Shown: positions 28,618-37,160 of the stretch, in pieces | How the letters are laid out: each line of letters opens with the position of its first letter | Position numbering within the stretch: position 1 is the first letter of the stretch | From: UBA3478 sp038134285 | GTDB lineage: Bacteria; Bacteroidota; Bacteroidia; Flavobacteriales; Flavobacteriaceae | Assembly (NCBI GenBank): GCA_038134285.1 | Contig: JAYPUW010000001.1 | Span: 62,001-126,000 of the forward strand | Direction of reading: 5' to 3' | DNA length: 64,000 bases | Made by a program: the position numbers and the translations under genes | The notes under the pieces: generated by a model | Told to the model about the DNA's origin: nothing | Databases searched by the model: none | The model's input: only the letters and a program-made list of their open reading frames with translations

Positions 28618-30198
28618 ATGCAAACCGCCCTCACCTTTATCGCTTTTACCGCATTTGTGGCCTTCTTTTCTTGGTACCGATTAAGAAAAGAATCGTTAAG
28701 CTCTCAAGAAGGTTATTTTTTAGGTGGGCGGAGTCTAAGCGGTTTAGTAATCGCGGGTTCAATGATTCTGACGAACATTTCGACAGAGCACCTGATTGGA
28801 ATGAATGGATCATCGTACCGCAATGGGTTTGTTATTATTGGATGGGAAGTGACCTCGGCTCTTGCCTTGGTGGTGGCTGCACTATTCTTCGTTCCGAAGT
28901 ACCTAAAAATGGGACTAACCACCATTCCCGAGTTTTTAGAATACCGCTTTGATGCCACCACACGTACCTTAGTTGCAGCGTTTCTTATGATCTCGTTTGT
29001 GGTTACGCTTTTACCTATTGTTCTATACACCGGAGCGATCAATTTAGAAAGCATCTTCTCTGTTTCTGAGCGATTAGGCGTCTCACATGAAACAGGTTTG
29101 TGGATCACCGTTTTTGGGATCGGAATTATTGGCTCTGTTTATGCCATTTTTGGAGGGCTAAAGGCGGTAGCATTTTCAGATTCGATTAATGGAATAGGTT
29201 TATTGCTAGGCGGGACGGCTATTCCGCTCATTGCGCTCTATCAAATTGGAGACGGTCATATTCTAGAAGGACTGTCGGCGGTGATTGATCATGCCCCCGA
29301 AAAATTTAATGTGATTGGGAGCAAAGAGTCCGTATTACCTTTCGAGGTGCTTTTCACCGGATTAATGATCAATCAATTGTATTTCTGGGGAATGAATCAA
29401 ACCATCATTCAAAGAGCCTTAGGAGCAAAAAATCTGAAAGAGGCACAAAAAGGATTACTGTATACCGGGGTGCTTAAAATCCTTGTTCCGATAATAATCA
29501 TTCTTCCAGGAGTGATCGGCTTCTACTATTATGGTGACTCCCTCTATGAAAACCAAGATTTAATTTATCCTGAGCTCATTAAAAAATTGCTTCCAAGCAG
29601 CTTTGTGGGCGTCTTTGCGGCGATCATCATGGGGGCGGTTTTAAGCACCTTCAATAGCGTACTCAACAGCGCGGCTACCATTTTTAGCTTAGACATTTAC
29701 AAAAAACACCTTAATGCGGCTGCTAACGAGAAACAATTGGTGAAAGCAGGAAAATTAACCTCTACCCTACTTGCACTTTTTGCGATGTTGGTTGCGCCTC
29801 TCGTAGTGAATGCTCCTGAAGGCTTGTATCAGCTGTTACAGCAATTAAACGGAATCTTTTTTATTCCAATTGCCTCAATTATGATTGCCGGATTTTTCAT
29901 GCGTTCTATTACTGCAAAGGCAGCAAAAGTTGCATTAATATTCGGACTGATTTTCTATATAGCCACCACCTTCATCTTTAAGGTCGACCTTCATTTTGTG
30001 CACCTTTGGGGCATTGAGTTTATACTCAATATGATTCTCATGTTTGCTGTATCCCAGGGATCTAAAACCCCACTCACCAAGTTTCCCGAAACCAATATGC
30101 CCCTTCTTGATATGCACCCATGGAGGCACACCAAGACCCTATCTTTCATTCTTTGTGCGGTCACTGTTATTATCTACATTCTTTTAGGTCAATTCTAA
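28618..30198 (+). CDS. SSS family sodium:solute symporter, likely inositol importer
   Basis: A 526-residue inner-membrane transporter of the solute:sodium symporter family with about thirteen to fourteen hydrophobic helices. Family signatures include GGRSLSGLVIAGSMILTNIS in the first helices with sodium-site residues, YAIFGGLKAVAFSD in helix 5, and GAVLSTFNSVLNSAATIFSLDIY in helix 8. The gene is the last of the inositol operon, 9 bp after iolD, and sodium-linked inositol and sugar transporters belong to this family. I therefore infer that it imports myo-inositol. Sequence alone does not exclude glucose or galactose. Confidence 0.88.
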   Translation: MQTALTFIAFTAFVAFFSWYRLRKESLSSQEGYFLGGRSLSGLVIAGSMILTNISTEHLIGMNGSSYRNGFVIIGWEVTSALALVVAALFFVPKYLKMGLTTIPEFLEYRFDATTRTLVAAFLMISFVVTLLPIVLYTGAINLESIFSVSERLGVSHETGLWITVFGIGIIGSVYAIFGGLKAVAFSDSINGIGLLLGGTAIPLIALYQIGDGHILEGLSAVIDHAPEKFNVIGSKESVLPFEVLFTGLMINQLYFWGMNQTIIQRALGAKNLKEAQKGLLYTGVLKILVPIIIILPGVIGFYYYGDSLYENQDLIYPELIKKLLPSSFVGVFAAIIMGAVLSTFNSVLNSAATIFSLDIYKKHLNAAANEKQLVKAGKLTSTLLALFAMLVAPLVVNAPEGLYQLLQQLNGIFFIPIASIMIAGFFMRSITAKAAKVALIFGLIFYIATTFIFKVDLHFVHLWGIEFILNMILMFAVSQGSKTPLTKFPETNMPLLDMHPWRHTKTLSFILCAVTVIIYILLGQF

Positions 30199-30219
30199 AA
30201 GAATAGGGCTAATAAAACA

Positions 30220-31635
30220 TTAGCGCGTTCCCATAGGCATGGGTGATTGATATGCTTCAAAAGGATAGCGGTCTGGAAGCACTATGGTCCCCGTAGTAAA
30301 AATCAGCGAGGACTCGAGTCTATTTTTAAAAGTTACTTCAATCAAAGAAGTCGTATATCCCTGAGCACTTTCTGGCGCCTCAATAGCATATATACCGTCG
30401 TCATTTTTTGGCAGGATAGTCTTTTGCCAGTTTTGTCCGACCTCCCAAATTCTAAAATCTCTTGTGTTTGGATTGTTAATAGACCACAGGGCGATTTCAT
30501 AGTCTGATTGTGTGTTTTCGATAATAAATTCAAAACGATCGGAAACAATATTCCACTCCCATTGCGGTAGTGATTCTCCATGTGCTATGACATCAAAAAA
30601 TGAAAAGACATTTGAGGTATTGTAAGAGCCCGCAAGCCCGTGATTGCCATTCGGAACATATTGTAGTTGCTTATATCCTGGCAATTCATCAAAATAGAAC
30701 TTCCATGAATCTGTTACGAAAAATTCATCTATCGTTCCATTCACAATCAATTTTGGCATCTCAAATCGCTCCTTAAACTTAAAAGGCTCAACAAACTCAA
30801 GTAGCCTATCAAATTCCTCTGAACCTATCCAATCCATAATTCCATAATTGACATAATCTTGAACGGCTGGCGACCAATCTCCATAAACTCGGAAATGATG
30901 TTCAAATGAGGCCTCTAGATTGAGCAAATCAATAACAAGTGGAGCCATCCCTATAACGCGATTATCAACTGCTGCAGTGGTCCACGTCGTCCATCCTCTT
31001 TTCGAAGCACCCGAAATAAAGAACTCTTGCACCGGCAAACTGCTCTTTGATGTTATCGCTTGAACCACATCCATGGCCCTTGAAACCGCTCTTGTCATTG
31101 GAAATCGAGCCAACCACTCGGCCTTATCATCGGTCGCACCACGGGTTAAAAACTGCTTCCATCCGTAGGCGATTAAATCATCTTCATAGCGGTCAATGGT
31201 ATCGCTGGTTCCAAAGTGCACCGGTTGAAAAGGAACATTACTCACGTGAGCAATTACAGCTCTCGTTGATATGGCTTTTTCTACATTGAGGGTATCAAGC
31301 TGCCAAACCTCATCTGCTGAACTGCCCCCACCAATAAACAACAAAGCCTTATCGGTATCTATTTCATTCGGAACAGCAATGTCTACCCAATGCCACCATT
31401 CTGAAGGGGTCGTTTGTTCTTCAGCCATCCATTCTCCTGAAATCATTTTTGCCCTGTACACTTTTGCTTCCATGTATTCGAGAGAATCCACGACAGAAAA
31501 ACTATAACCCGTGTTGTTTTTGACATAGGCCTGTAATTGCTCAATGGGCTGCAGCGTAACAGCTTGTTCGGCAGAAGTACTGCAAGAATAGAGACCGATC
31601 AGTGTAAGCGTGAACACCAGGTAGAATTTCTTCAT
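30220..31635 (-). CDS. PhoPQ-activated pathogenicity-related (PqaA) family hydrolase, lipoprotein
   Basis: A 471-residue lipoprotein (lipobox LYSC, Cys18) of the PqaA family, an alpha/beta hydrolase group. The likely nucleophile Ser lies in FFISGASKRGWTTW, and the following AAVDNRVIGMAPLVIDLLN and LIVNGTIDEFFVTDSW segments are conserved in the family, the latter with the probable acidic residue; a late His is in NGNHGL. It is expected in the periplasm or on the outer membrane. The substrate is unknown. It diverges from the GH20 gene with a 57-bp promoter region and converges with the symporter gene. Confidence 0.82.
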   Translation of the reverse strand: MKKFYLVFTLTLIGLYSCSTSAEQAVTLQPIEQLQAYVKNNTGYSFSVVDSLEYMEAKVYRAKMISGEWMAEEQTTPSEWWHWVDIAVPNEIDTDKALLFIGGGSSADEVWQLDTLNVEKAISTRAVIAHVSNVPFQPVHFGTSDTIDRYEDDLIAYGWKQFLTRGATDDKAEWLARFPMTRAVSRAMDVVQAITSKSSLPVQEFFISGASKRGWTTWTTAAVDNRVIGMAPLVIDLLNLEASFEHHFRVYGDWSPAVQDYVNYGIMDWIGSEEFDRLLEFVEPFKFKERFEMPKLIVNGTIDEFFVTDSWKFYFDELPGYKQLQYVPNGNHGLAGSYNTSNVFSFFDVIAHGESLPQWEWNIVSDRFEFIIENTQSDYEIALWSINNPNTRDFRIWEVGQNWQKTILPKNDDGIYAIEAPESAQGYTTSLIEVTFKNRLESSLIFTTGTIVLPDRYPFEAYQSPMPMGTR

Positions 31636-31641
31636 CTATCA

Positions 31642-31683
31642 TTTGATTTTGATGTAAATTACTTATTTTAAAAGACTTACAAA
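31642..31683. promoter_or_regulatory. Candidate overlapping divergent promoters
   Basis: The 57-bp divergent spacer holds, on the plus strand, TTTG at 31642 followed after 18 bases by TATTTTAA. On the minus strand it holds TTTG (31683-31680) followed after 18 bases by TAATTTAC (31661-31654). Both approximate the Bacteroidota -33 TTTG / -7 TAnnTTTG pattern with the right spacing, but each -7 box has two mismatches. They would serve the GH20 gene and the PqaA gene respectively. Confidence 0.35.
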
Positions 31684-31692
31684 TACATCTTA

Positions 31693-34212
31693 ATGGCATT
31701 TGTTCGGTACGCTGTCATCGTCATAATCTTTTTGCTTTGTTCGTGTAATCGAACTTCAGAAGGTAAACTACAACTGCATTATGTTATTCGATCTATCGAT
31801 ACGGTTCAAGAAAGAATGAATGTCACCTTCGAGTTGATCAACCATTCTTCTACAGCTTTCGAAGACGCTTCATGGGAGCTTCATTGGAACCAGATGAAAG
31901 GCAGAATTGTTCCTTCGAGTCTGCCCGATGGCATTCAATACACGCATATTAACGGAGACAATTACATGAAGCTACAATTCGACAGTCGCTGGGCTTTAAG
32001 ACCTAAAGACACTTTAATCTTTGAATTGCAGCAGCAAGGAGTTATGGATCGATTAGCTATGGGTCCCGTTGGTGTGTTTATTGCTCAAACCGACCTGACA
32101 CGAGATGTTGAAACTACTATCCTTTGGGAGAAGGCGAGGGGGTTATCGGAATTAGAGATTCCAACCCTAGAAAATCGTTTTGATCGCTTAGAAGGCATCT
32201 TTCTTCTGCCAAAGGACTCCATTCTTCCCCTGGTTCCACAACCCCTTACTTTATCAATTACTGAAAACAAACGACACGCAGATACCCACTGGTCCATTGA
32301 TCTTGATTCCAACTTAAACGAGTATCGCCCTCAATTGATTTCGCTTATAAACGATCTATTTGAGCAGGGCCTAGATTTTGAAACGAATAGACTGTCGAAT
32401 TTTTTCATCCGCTACAATCCATCTCTTGATAGTGAGGCCTATCGCCTTGATATTGCCCAAGGGTATATCACCCTTGAGAGTGCCTCATATCCAGGATTGG
32501 TCTATGGCCTTCAATCGCTGCATCAATTAATCGACAGCGCTGATCTTGAAGGTTCACTCTGGCCAATTGGTCAGATCGAAGATGCCCCTCGCTTTGGTTA
32601 TAGAGGATTTTTACTCGACATCGCGAGAAATTTCTACGGGTTACCCAAGCTAAAGAAAATCGTCGACCTGATGAGTCGAATGAAGTTAAATCACTTAGAC
32701 TTGAGATTGACAGATGATGAAGGATGGCGGCTTGAGATCGACGGGCTACCTGAGCTGACCTCGGTTGCCTCAAATAGAGGATATACTGCCGATGAACGAG
32801 ATCGACTAATTCCAATGTATGGGTCCGGAGCCACAGGTACGCCTCAAAGCAATGGCTACCTAACCGCATTAGAGTTCGAAGAACTTCTATCCTATGCACA
32901 AGTGAGAAATGTTCAAATCATACCTCAGATCAGTTTTCCTTCACATGCACGAGCAGCTGTAAAGGCAATGGAGAGTCGCTATTATCGCTATATGCAACTA
33001 AACGAACCCGAAAAGGCAAAAGAGTTTCTTCTCACCGACTTCGAAGACAAAAGCAACTACAGATCTGCTCAAAATTATAACGACAATATTGCCTGTATTT
33101 GCCTAGAAAGTGCGTACACGTTTTATGAAAAAGTAATTTCTTCAGTAGAACAGAATTATAAAAATGCAGAGGTTCCACTTACTATATTTAGCATTGGTGC
33201 AGATGAAGTTCCTTACGGAGCCTGGCAAGAATCCCCCATTTGCGCTAAGTATTTAAAAGAACAAGACCCGAGCATTTCTTCTATATCTTCACTCTACACG
33301 AGCAACTTAAAACGCCTGAAAAATCTTTTTGATGCACGAGGGATCACTATGGCAGGATGGGAAGATATTTTACTTGATCACTCTGAGAAAAGCCAGGGTG
33401 AAACACAAATAGCTTCAGAAACTTTAGAGTTTGAGGTGATCCCATATGTTTGGAACACCAGTTGGGGTGAAGGCCGAGAAGACATGATTTACAAAATGGC
33501 AAACGCAGGATTCACCCCTATAATGAGTAACTCATCGGCCTTTTACTTTGATATGACCGATGATAAAGACATCGAAAATTACGGACTAAACTGGTCTGGA
33601 TATGTCGACTATTATGATGCATGGGCGATTGATCCATTGAATGTATTTTCAAATCTGACATTGACCGAAAAGCATGGTCTGACATCATCATTCATCGCTG
33701 AACGAGTTAGGCTTGACCCCGAAAAGCGGGCAAACTTTCTAGGTATACAAGGACAGCTTTGGACTGAAACTGCATTTAACGAAGACATACTCGATGAACT
33801 GCTCATGCCTAACCTCATCGTATTTTCAGAAAGAGCATGGGCCTCGTCACCCGAATGGCATCAAGAAGCCGATGCAGTGATGCAAAAGGAATGGAGCTTG
33901 AGCGATTGGAATACCTTCAGTAACACATTAGGCCAGCGATTGCTACCGTTAATAAGCCACTGGTATCCTACCCTCAACTATCATTTGCCTAAACCAGGAG
34001 CCAAAATTTTAGAAGGCAAATGGCAGGTACGCTCCCATTTTCCAGGATTAGAAGTGCATTATAATTTTAATGATCGAGAACCAACCGTTACAGATCCGAT
34101 CTATACAGCTGCCATTGACTCAACTAAGGCGCCACAGATTAATCTGCGCGTATTTGCCCCTAACGGTCGCGGAGGAAGATCTATTCACACCAAATCTCAT
34201 TCGTCCTACTGA
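31693..34212 (+). CDS. Beta-N-acetylhexosaminidase, GH20 lipoprotein
   Basis: An 839-residue surface or periplasmic lipoprotein (lipobox LLCSC) predicted to release terminal N-acetylglucosamine or N-acetylgalactosamine. Domains in order: a CHB-type beta-sandwich (about 25-160), a GH20b helper domain (about 175-295), the catalytic TIM barrel beginning GYRGFLLDIARNFYG (about 300-690), and a C-terminal beta domain (FPGLEVHYNFNDREPT). The catalytic pair Asp504-Glu505 is in FSIGADEVPYGAW, where the usual HxGGDE reads SIGADE; it would act by substrate-assisted catalysis. A SIS-domain gene follows after 3 bp, so the two are likely co-transcribed and linked to amino-sugar use. Confidence 0.9.
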   Translation: MAFVRYAVIVIIFLLCSCNRTSEGKLQLHYVIRSIDTVQERMNVTFELINHSSTAFEDASWELHWNQMKGRIVPSSLPDGIQYTHINGDNYMKLQFDSRWALRPKDTLIFELQQQGVMDRLAMGPVGVFIAQTDLTRDVETTILWEKARGLSELEIPTLENRFDRLEGIFLLPKDSILPLVPQPLTLSITENKRHADTHWSIDLDSNLNEYRPQLISLINDLFEQGLDFETNRLSNFFIRYNPSLDSEAYRLDIAQGYITLESASYPGLVYGLQSLHQLIDSADLEGSLWPIGQIEDAPRFGYRGFLLDIARNFYGLPKLKKIVDLMSRMKLNHLDLRLTDDEGWRLEIDGLPELTSVASNRGYTADERDRLIPMYGSGATGTPQSNGYLTALEFEELLSYAQVRNVQIIPQISFPSHARAAVKAMESRYYRYMQLNEPEKAKEFLLTDFEDKSNYRSAQNYNDNIACICLESAYTFYEKVISSVEQNYKNAEVPLTIFSIGADEVPYGAWQESPICAKYLKEQDPSISSISSLYTSNLKRLKNLFDARGITMAGWEDILLDHSEKSQGETQIASETLEFEVIPYVWNTSWGEGREDMIYKMANAGFTPIMSNSSAFYFDMTDDKDIENYGLNWSGYVDYYDAWAIDPLNVFSNLTLTEKHGLTSSFIAERVRLDPEKRANFLGIQGQLWTETAFNEDILDELLMPNLIVFSERAWASSPEWHQEADAVMQKEWSLSDWNTFSNTLGQRLLPLISHWYPTLNYHLPKPGAKILEGKWQVRSHFPGLEVHYNFNDREPTVTDPIYTAAIDSTKAPQINLRVFAPNGRGGRSIHTKSHSSY

Positions 34213-34215
34213 ACC

Positions 34216-34935
34216 ATGTCCTACCCTTATCACACCGCAGTAAATCATCTTCTAGACGCCATTGTTCAATCCAATGAACAGTCCATAGCACAGGCCATTG
34301 ATTGGTTCGCCGAAACCTTAATCACCGATAACTTGATTCATACCTTTGGCACAGGCCATTCACACATGATCGGATTAGAGCTCTTCGTTAGAGCTGGCGG
34401 ACTTGCCAATGTGAATGCCATGCTCGATTCTACTGTAATGACCTCTGAAGGAGCTCGAAGGTCAGCCGAGATCGAACGGATCAGTGGTTTTTCAAAAGTG
34501 ATCTGGGATCAGCATCAGATAGCTAAAGAAGATCTATTTGTAATCATCTCCAATTCTGGACGCAACGCTATGCCTATAGAAATGGCTCAATTAGCTAAAG
34601 AAAATGGAAATAAAGTGATCGCGATCACCTCGCTCACTCAATCTAAAACGTTTCCTTCTAGAATTGCGAATCAACCCAAGTTGTATGAGATTGCTGATCT
34701 CGTTTTAGATAACAATGTGCCAACCGGTGACGGATTATTGAACATAGGAGCAGACCTAACAGGCGCAGCTTCTACGATTGCAGGCTGTTTTCTGGTCAAC
34801 CTGATCGCCACCGAGGCGATGAAAAAAGCACATTCACAAGGATTTCAACTGCCGATATTTTACAGTCAAAATGTAGACGGATTTAGTAATGAAGATCTAT
34901 ACAAACGTTTTAGTAGTCGAATCAAACACCTCTAA
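34216..34935 (+). CDS. SIS domain protein, UPF0309 type
   Basis: A 239-residue cytoplasmic sugar-isomerase-fold protein. Its motifs are those of the UPF0309 group: TFGTGHSHMIGLELFVRAGG, VIISNSGRNAMPIEMAQLAKENG and VIAITSL. The SIS phosphosugar-binding loop is the SNSGRN segment. It starts 3 bp after the GH20 gene and ends with no spacing against the Enzyme I gene on the other strand. UPF0309 members are found with sugar-uptake genes but lack an agreed reaction; isomerisation or deamination of a phospho-amino-sugar is possible. It is not a MurQ etherase or GmhA by motif. Confidence 0.85.
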   Translation: MSYPYHTAVNHLLDAIVQSNEQSIAQAIDWFAETLITDNLIHTFGTGHSHMIGLELFVRAGGLANVNAMLDSTVMTSEGARRSAEIERISGFSKVIWDQHQIAKEDLFVIISNSGRNAMPIEMAQLAKENGNKVIAITSLTQSKTFPSRIANQPKLYEIADLVLDNNVPTGDGLLNIGADLTGAASTIAGCFLVNLIATEAMKKAHSQGFQLPIFYSQNVDGFSNEDLYKRFSSRIKHL

Positions 34936-36567
34936 CTATTTTATTTCTCGAACCCTCCTCTTCACAATTGGTATCTGTGAAGGTGCCATGCTTAAAGATG
35001 ATATACCTATATCAAGGAATTCTTCAGTAAAATCAGTATCAGCCGCCAATTCTCCGCATATACTAACCGCTTTCCCAAGTCTTTTTGCATGGCTATTAAA
35101 CTTCTCTATAATAGCAATTAATGTGGGCTTGACATCTTCAAAATAGATAGAAAGATTAACATTCGATCGATCTGCTGCCATTAAAAATTGGGCCAAATCG
35201 TTAGTTCCAAAAGAGAAGAAATCAGCCAAGTCAACAAATTTTTTAGGATTGACGGCTACGTTAGGAACCTCCACCATAATTCCAAAAGGAGGCATTTTTA
35301 ACTCCTTATACCCTTTTGTTTTCAAGTCCTTGAGTTCGTATTGTATTAAACTTTTAATCTCAATGCAATCCTTCTCTGTTGCAATCATTGGACATAATAT
35401 TCTTATCGAAAATTCTTTAGATATCCTTAATAAGGCTCTAATCTGAGGTTTAAGCAATAAATCATAATTTTTTAATCCCAATCGCAAAGCTCTAAGCCCC
35501 ATAGCCGGGTTTTCTTCTTTAGCTACAGGCAAATAACTCAAGGGTTTATCCGAACCGAAGTCTAATAGGCGAATGGTATGAGTAACCGCTTTGTATCCTT
35601 CCAATATAGAGGCATAAACATCATAGTGGTCTTGCTCAGAGAGCAGTGTTTTTTGCTGTAAAAAGGCCAATTCAGTCCTAAACAATCCAATTCCATCTGC
35701 ACCGTTCGCTTTTGCCTGCTTAACCTCCAATAAACTTCCAACATTGGCCTCAACTGAAATTGATCGGCCACTCTTTGTAACTGTTTTCTCGGTAGCCTGT
35801 AAGCGGGCTTGTTCAAAGCGCTCTTGTAACACTCCTAATTTTTCCTGTGCGTGGTGAATTTGTTTTGTATTCGGATTCACTTCAAACACCCCCGCCTCAA
35901 GATCGAGCAAAGTTGGAGTTTCATTTTGAATTTCTAAGACCTGCTCACTCACTCCGATGAGCAATGGGATACTTAATGCCTGAGCGAGTATGGCGGTGTG
36001 ATCTGTTAGCCCCCCTTCAACCAAAACGATACCGGCTATTGCATCGCTATTCATAGAAGACAACTGTTGAGGGGTTAACTGACGCGACACGATCACGGCT
36101 TTATCTGTCCATGTAAGTTCTTGAATCTCTTGCCCAGATAAAAGTCGTATCACAAGATCAGCAAGCATTCGAATGTCTTCTGAACGCGCACTGAGGTAGG
36201 GGTCGTTTAGAGCCATCAGGGTAGTGGCGTAGTCTTCTGTCACTCGAAAAAAACAATGAGCTGCGTTTTTCGAACTGCTCTCTATCAGATCTTTCGTTTG
36301 AATAACAAGCTCTGGGTCTTGAAGCATCTCATCATAGGCGTCGTATAATTCTAAGGCCTCTCCTTCAAGACGGCCATTCATCGTAGCCTTCCATCGACTA
36401 ACATAATCGCGGGCCCCCGCTAAAGCCTTGTCGAATAGGGCTTGCTCGTGTTTAAGGTCTTCGATCCCGTGATCAGGAACAACAAGCTCGGGGGGTAATG
36501 CTACCTTTCTTGCAGGAGCAATGGCTATGCCTTTAGAAACTACTTTTCCGGTATACACCTCAGTCAT
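34936..36567 (-). CDS. ptsI: PTS Enzyme I (phosphoenolpyruvate-protein phosphotransferase)
   Basis: A 543-residue cytoplasmic protein that takes phosphate from phosphoenolpyruvate and passes it to HPr. The N-terminal segment GKVVSKGIAIAPA is typical. The phospho-accepting His is His190 in VEGGLTDHTAIL, where the usual TSH reads TDH. The PEP-binding barrel has GIGLFRTELAFL, FGTNDLAQFLMAADR and the catalytic Cys504 in SICGELAAD. It is somewhat shorter than the usual 570-575 residues. The gene is last in an eight-gene operon; its start overlaps the HPr stop by one base (TAATG). All catalytic residues are present, so it should be active. Its HPr partner is the adjacent gene. Confidence 0.92.
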   Translation of the reverse strand: MTEVYTGKVVSKGIAIAPARKVALPPELVVPDHGIEDLKHEQALFDKALAGARDYVSRWKATMNGRLEGEALELYDAYDEMLQDPELVIQTKDLIESSSKNAAHCFFRVTEDYATTLMALNDPYLSARSEDIRMLADLVIRLLSGQEIQELTWTDKAVIVSRQLTPQQLSSMNSDAIAGIVLVEGGLTDHTAILAQALSIPLLIGVSEQVLEIQNETPTLLDLEAGVFEVNPNTKQIHHAQEKLGVLQERFEQARLQATEKTVTKSGRSISVEANVGSLLEVKQAKANGADGIGLFRTELAFLQQKTLLSEQDHYDVYASILEGYKAVTHTIRLLDFGSDKPLSYLPVAKEENPAMGLRALRLGLKNYDLLLKPQIRALLRISKEFSIRILCPMIATEKDCIEIKSLIQYELKDLKTKGYKELKMPPFGIMVEVPNVAVNPKKFVDLADFFSFGTNDLAQFLMAADRSNVNLSIYFEDVKPTLIAIIEKFNSHAKRLGKAVSICGELAADTDFTEEFLDIGISSLSMAPSQIPIVKRRVREIK

Positions 36568-36836
36568 TACGCGCTCGCTATAAAATTGGATGAAACCAGA
36601 TTTTTTAAGCGGTCCAGTGCCATATCTTCATCGCCCCCTGAAACCTCAATGCGAATCTCTTGCTTTGATTTTACTCCAAGAGTCATCAGAGAAAGCATGC
36701 TCTTACCATTAGCTTTCTTCTCATTGAAATACACCGAAACCTCAGATTCAAAAGAAGCAGCTGTCTTGGCGAAGAGTGATGCCGTTCTTGCGTGAAATCC
36801 AATAGGGTCATTCAATACTAGGGTATGCTGTGTCAT
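36567..36836 (-). CDS. ptsH: PTS phosphocarrier protein HPr
   Basis: An 89-residue phosphocarrier between Enzyme I and the IIA protein. His15 lies in IGFHARTAS, where the near-universal HARP reads HART. Ser46, the site regulated by HPr kinase in Firmicutes and some proteobacteria, is present in NGKSMLSLMTLG. No HPr kinase gene is in the window. Length and fold pattern are those of HPr. The gene overlaps the IIB stop by 4 bp (ATGA) and the Enzyme I start by one base, so the three are translationally coupled. Confidence 0.92.
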   Translation of the reverse strand: MTQHTLVLNDPIGFHARTASLFAKTAASFESEVSVYFNEKKANGKSMLSLMTLGVKSKQEIRIEVSGGDEDMALDRLKNLVSSNFIASA

Positions 36837-37147
36837 GACAATTGTATGAGTTGTTCAGCTTGATCCATAATGAGTGAAGGGTCTCGTACCGCCTTGTTTA
36901 CGCTCACATCAAGTATAGGTTTGCCCTCAAATCGGTTTTTGCCTGAGATCGTCACCATTTTAGCAATAATGACTACATCGGCCTCATCGATCTGCTCCGC
37001 GGTAAGCTTGGTAGGAATTTTATGTCCACCTTGTTCTTCAACAGCGATTGAATGTCCTCGTTTTTGAGCTTCTTTTGTCAAAGCCACAGCCGCCATCTTA
37101 CTGTGTGCGACTCCGGCCAAACATGAAGTGACTAATGCAATTTTCAT
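36833..37147 (-). CDS. PTS fructose-family IIB component
   Basis: A 104-residue cytoplasmic phosphotransfer domain that accepts phosphate on Cys9 and passes it to the sugar bound by IIC. The opening KIALVTSCLAGVAHSKMAA matches the fructose-family IIB pattern, in which the usual CPTGIAHT reads CLAGVAHS. The start at 37147 (MKIALV) is chosen because the family begins there; an in-frame ATG at 37189 would overlap the IIC gene by 29 bases. IIB is a separate polypeptide here rather than fused to IIC. Confidence 0.88.
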   Translation of the reverse strand: MKIALVTSCLAGVAHSKMAAVALTKEAQKRGHSIAVEEQGGHKIPTKLTAEQIDEADVVIIAKMVTISGKNRFEGKPILDVSVNKAVRDPSLIMDQAEQLIQLS

Positions 37148-37160
37148 AGGTTCAAATTCA

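Noticed and set aside
30208..30224. Hairpin GCTAAT/ATTAGC between the symporter and PqaA genes as a terminator
   Set aside because: Six A/T-rich pairs with no T-run on either strand; too weak to call.
32468..32899. 143-codon frame antisense to the GH20 gene
   Set aside because: A shadow of the GH20 catalytic region with no recognisable motif.
34216..34935. MurQ (N-acetylmuramic acid 6-phosphate etherase) for the SIS protein
   Set aside because: The motifs match the UPF0309 group (GHSHMIGLE, SNSGRNAMPIEMA), not the MurQ signature, and the chain is shorter than MurQ.
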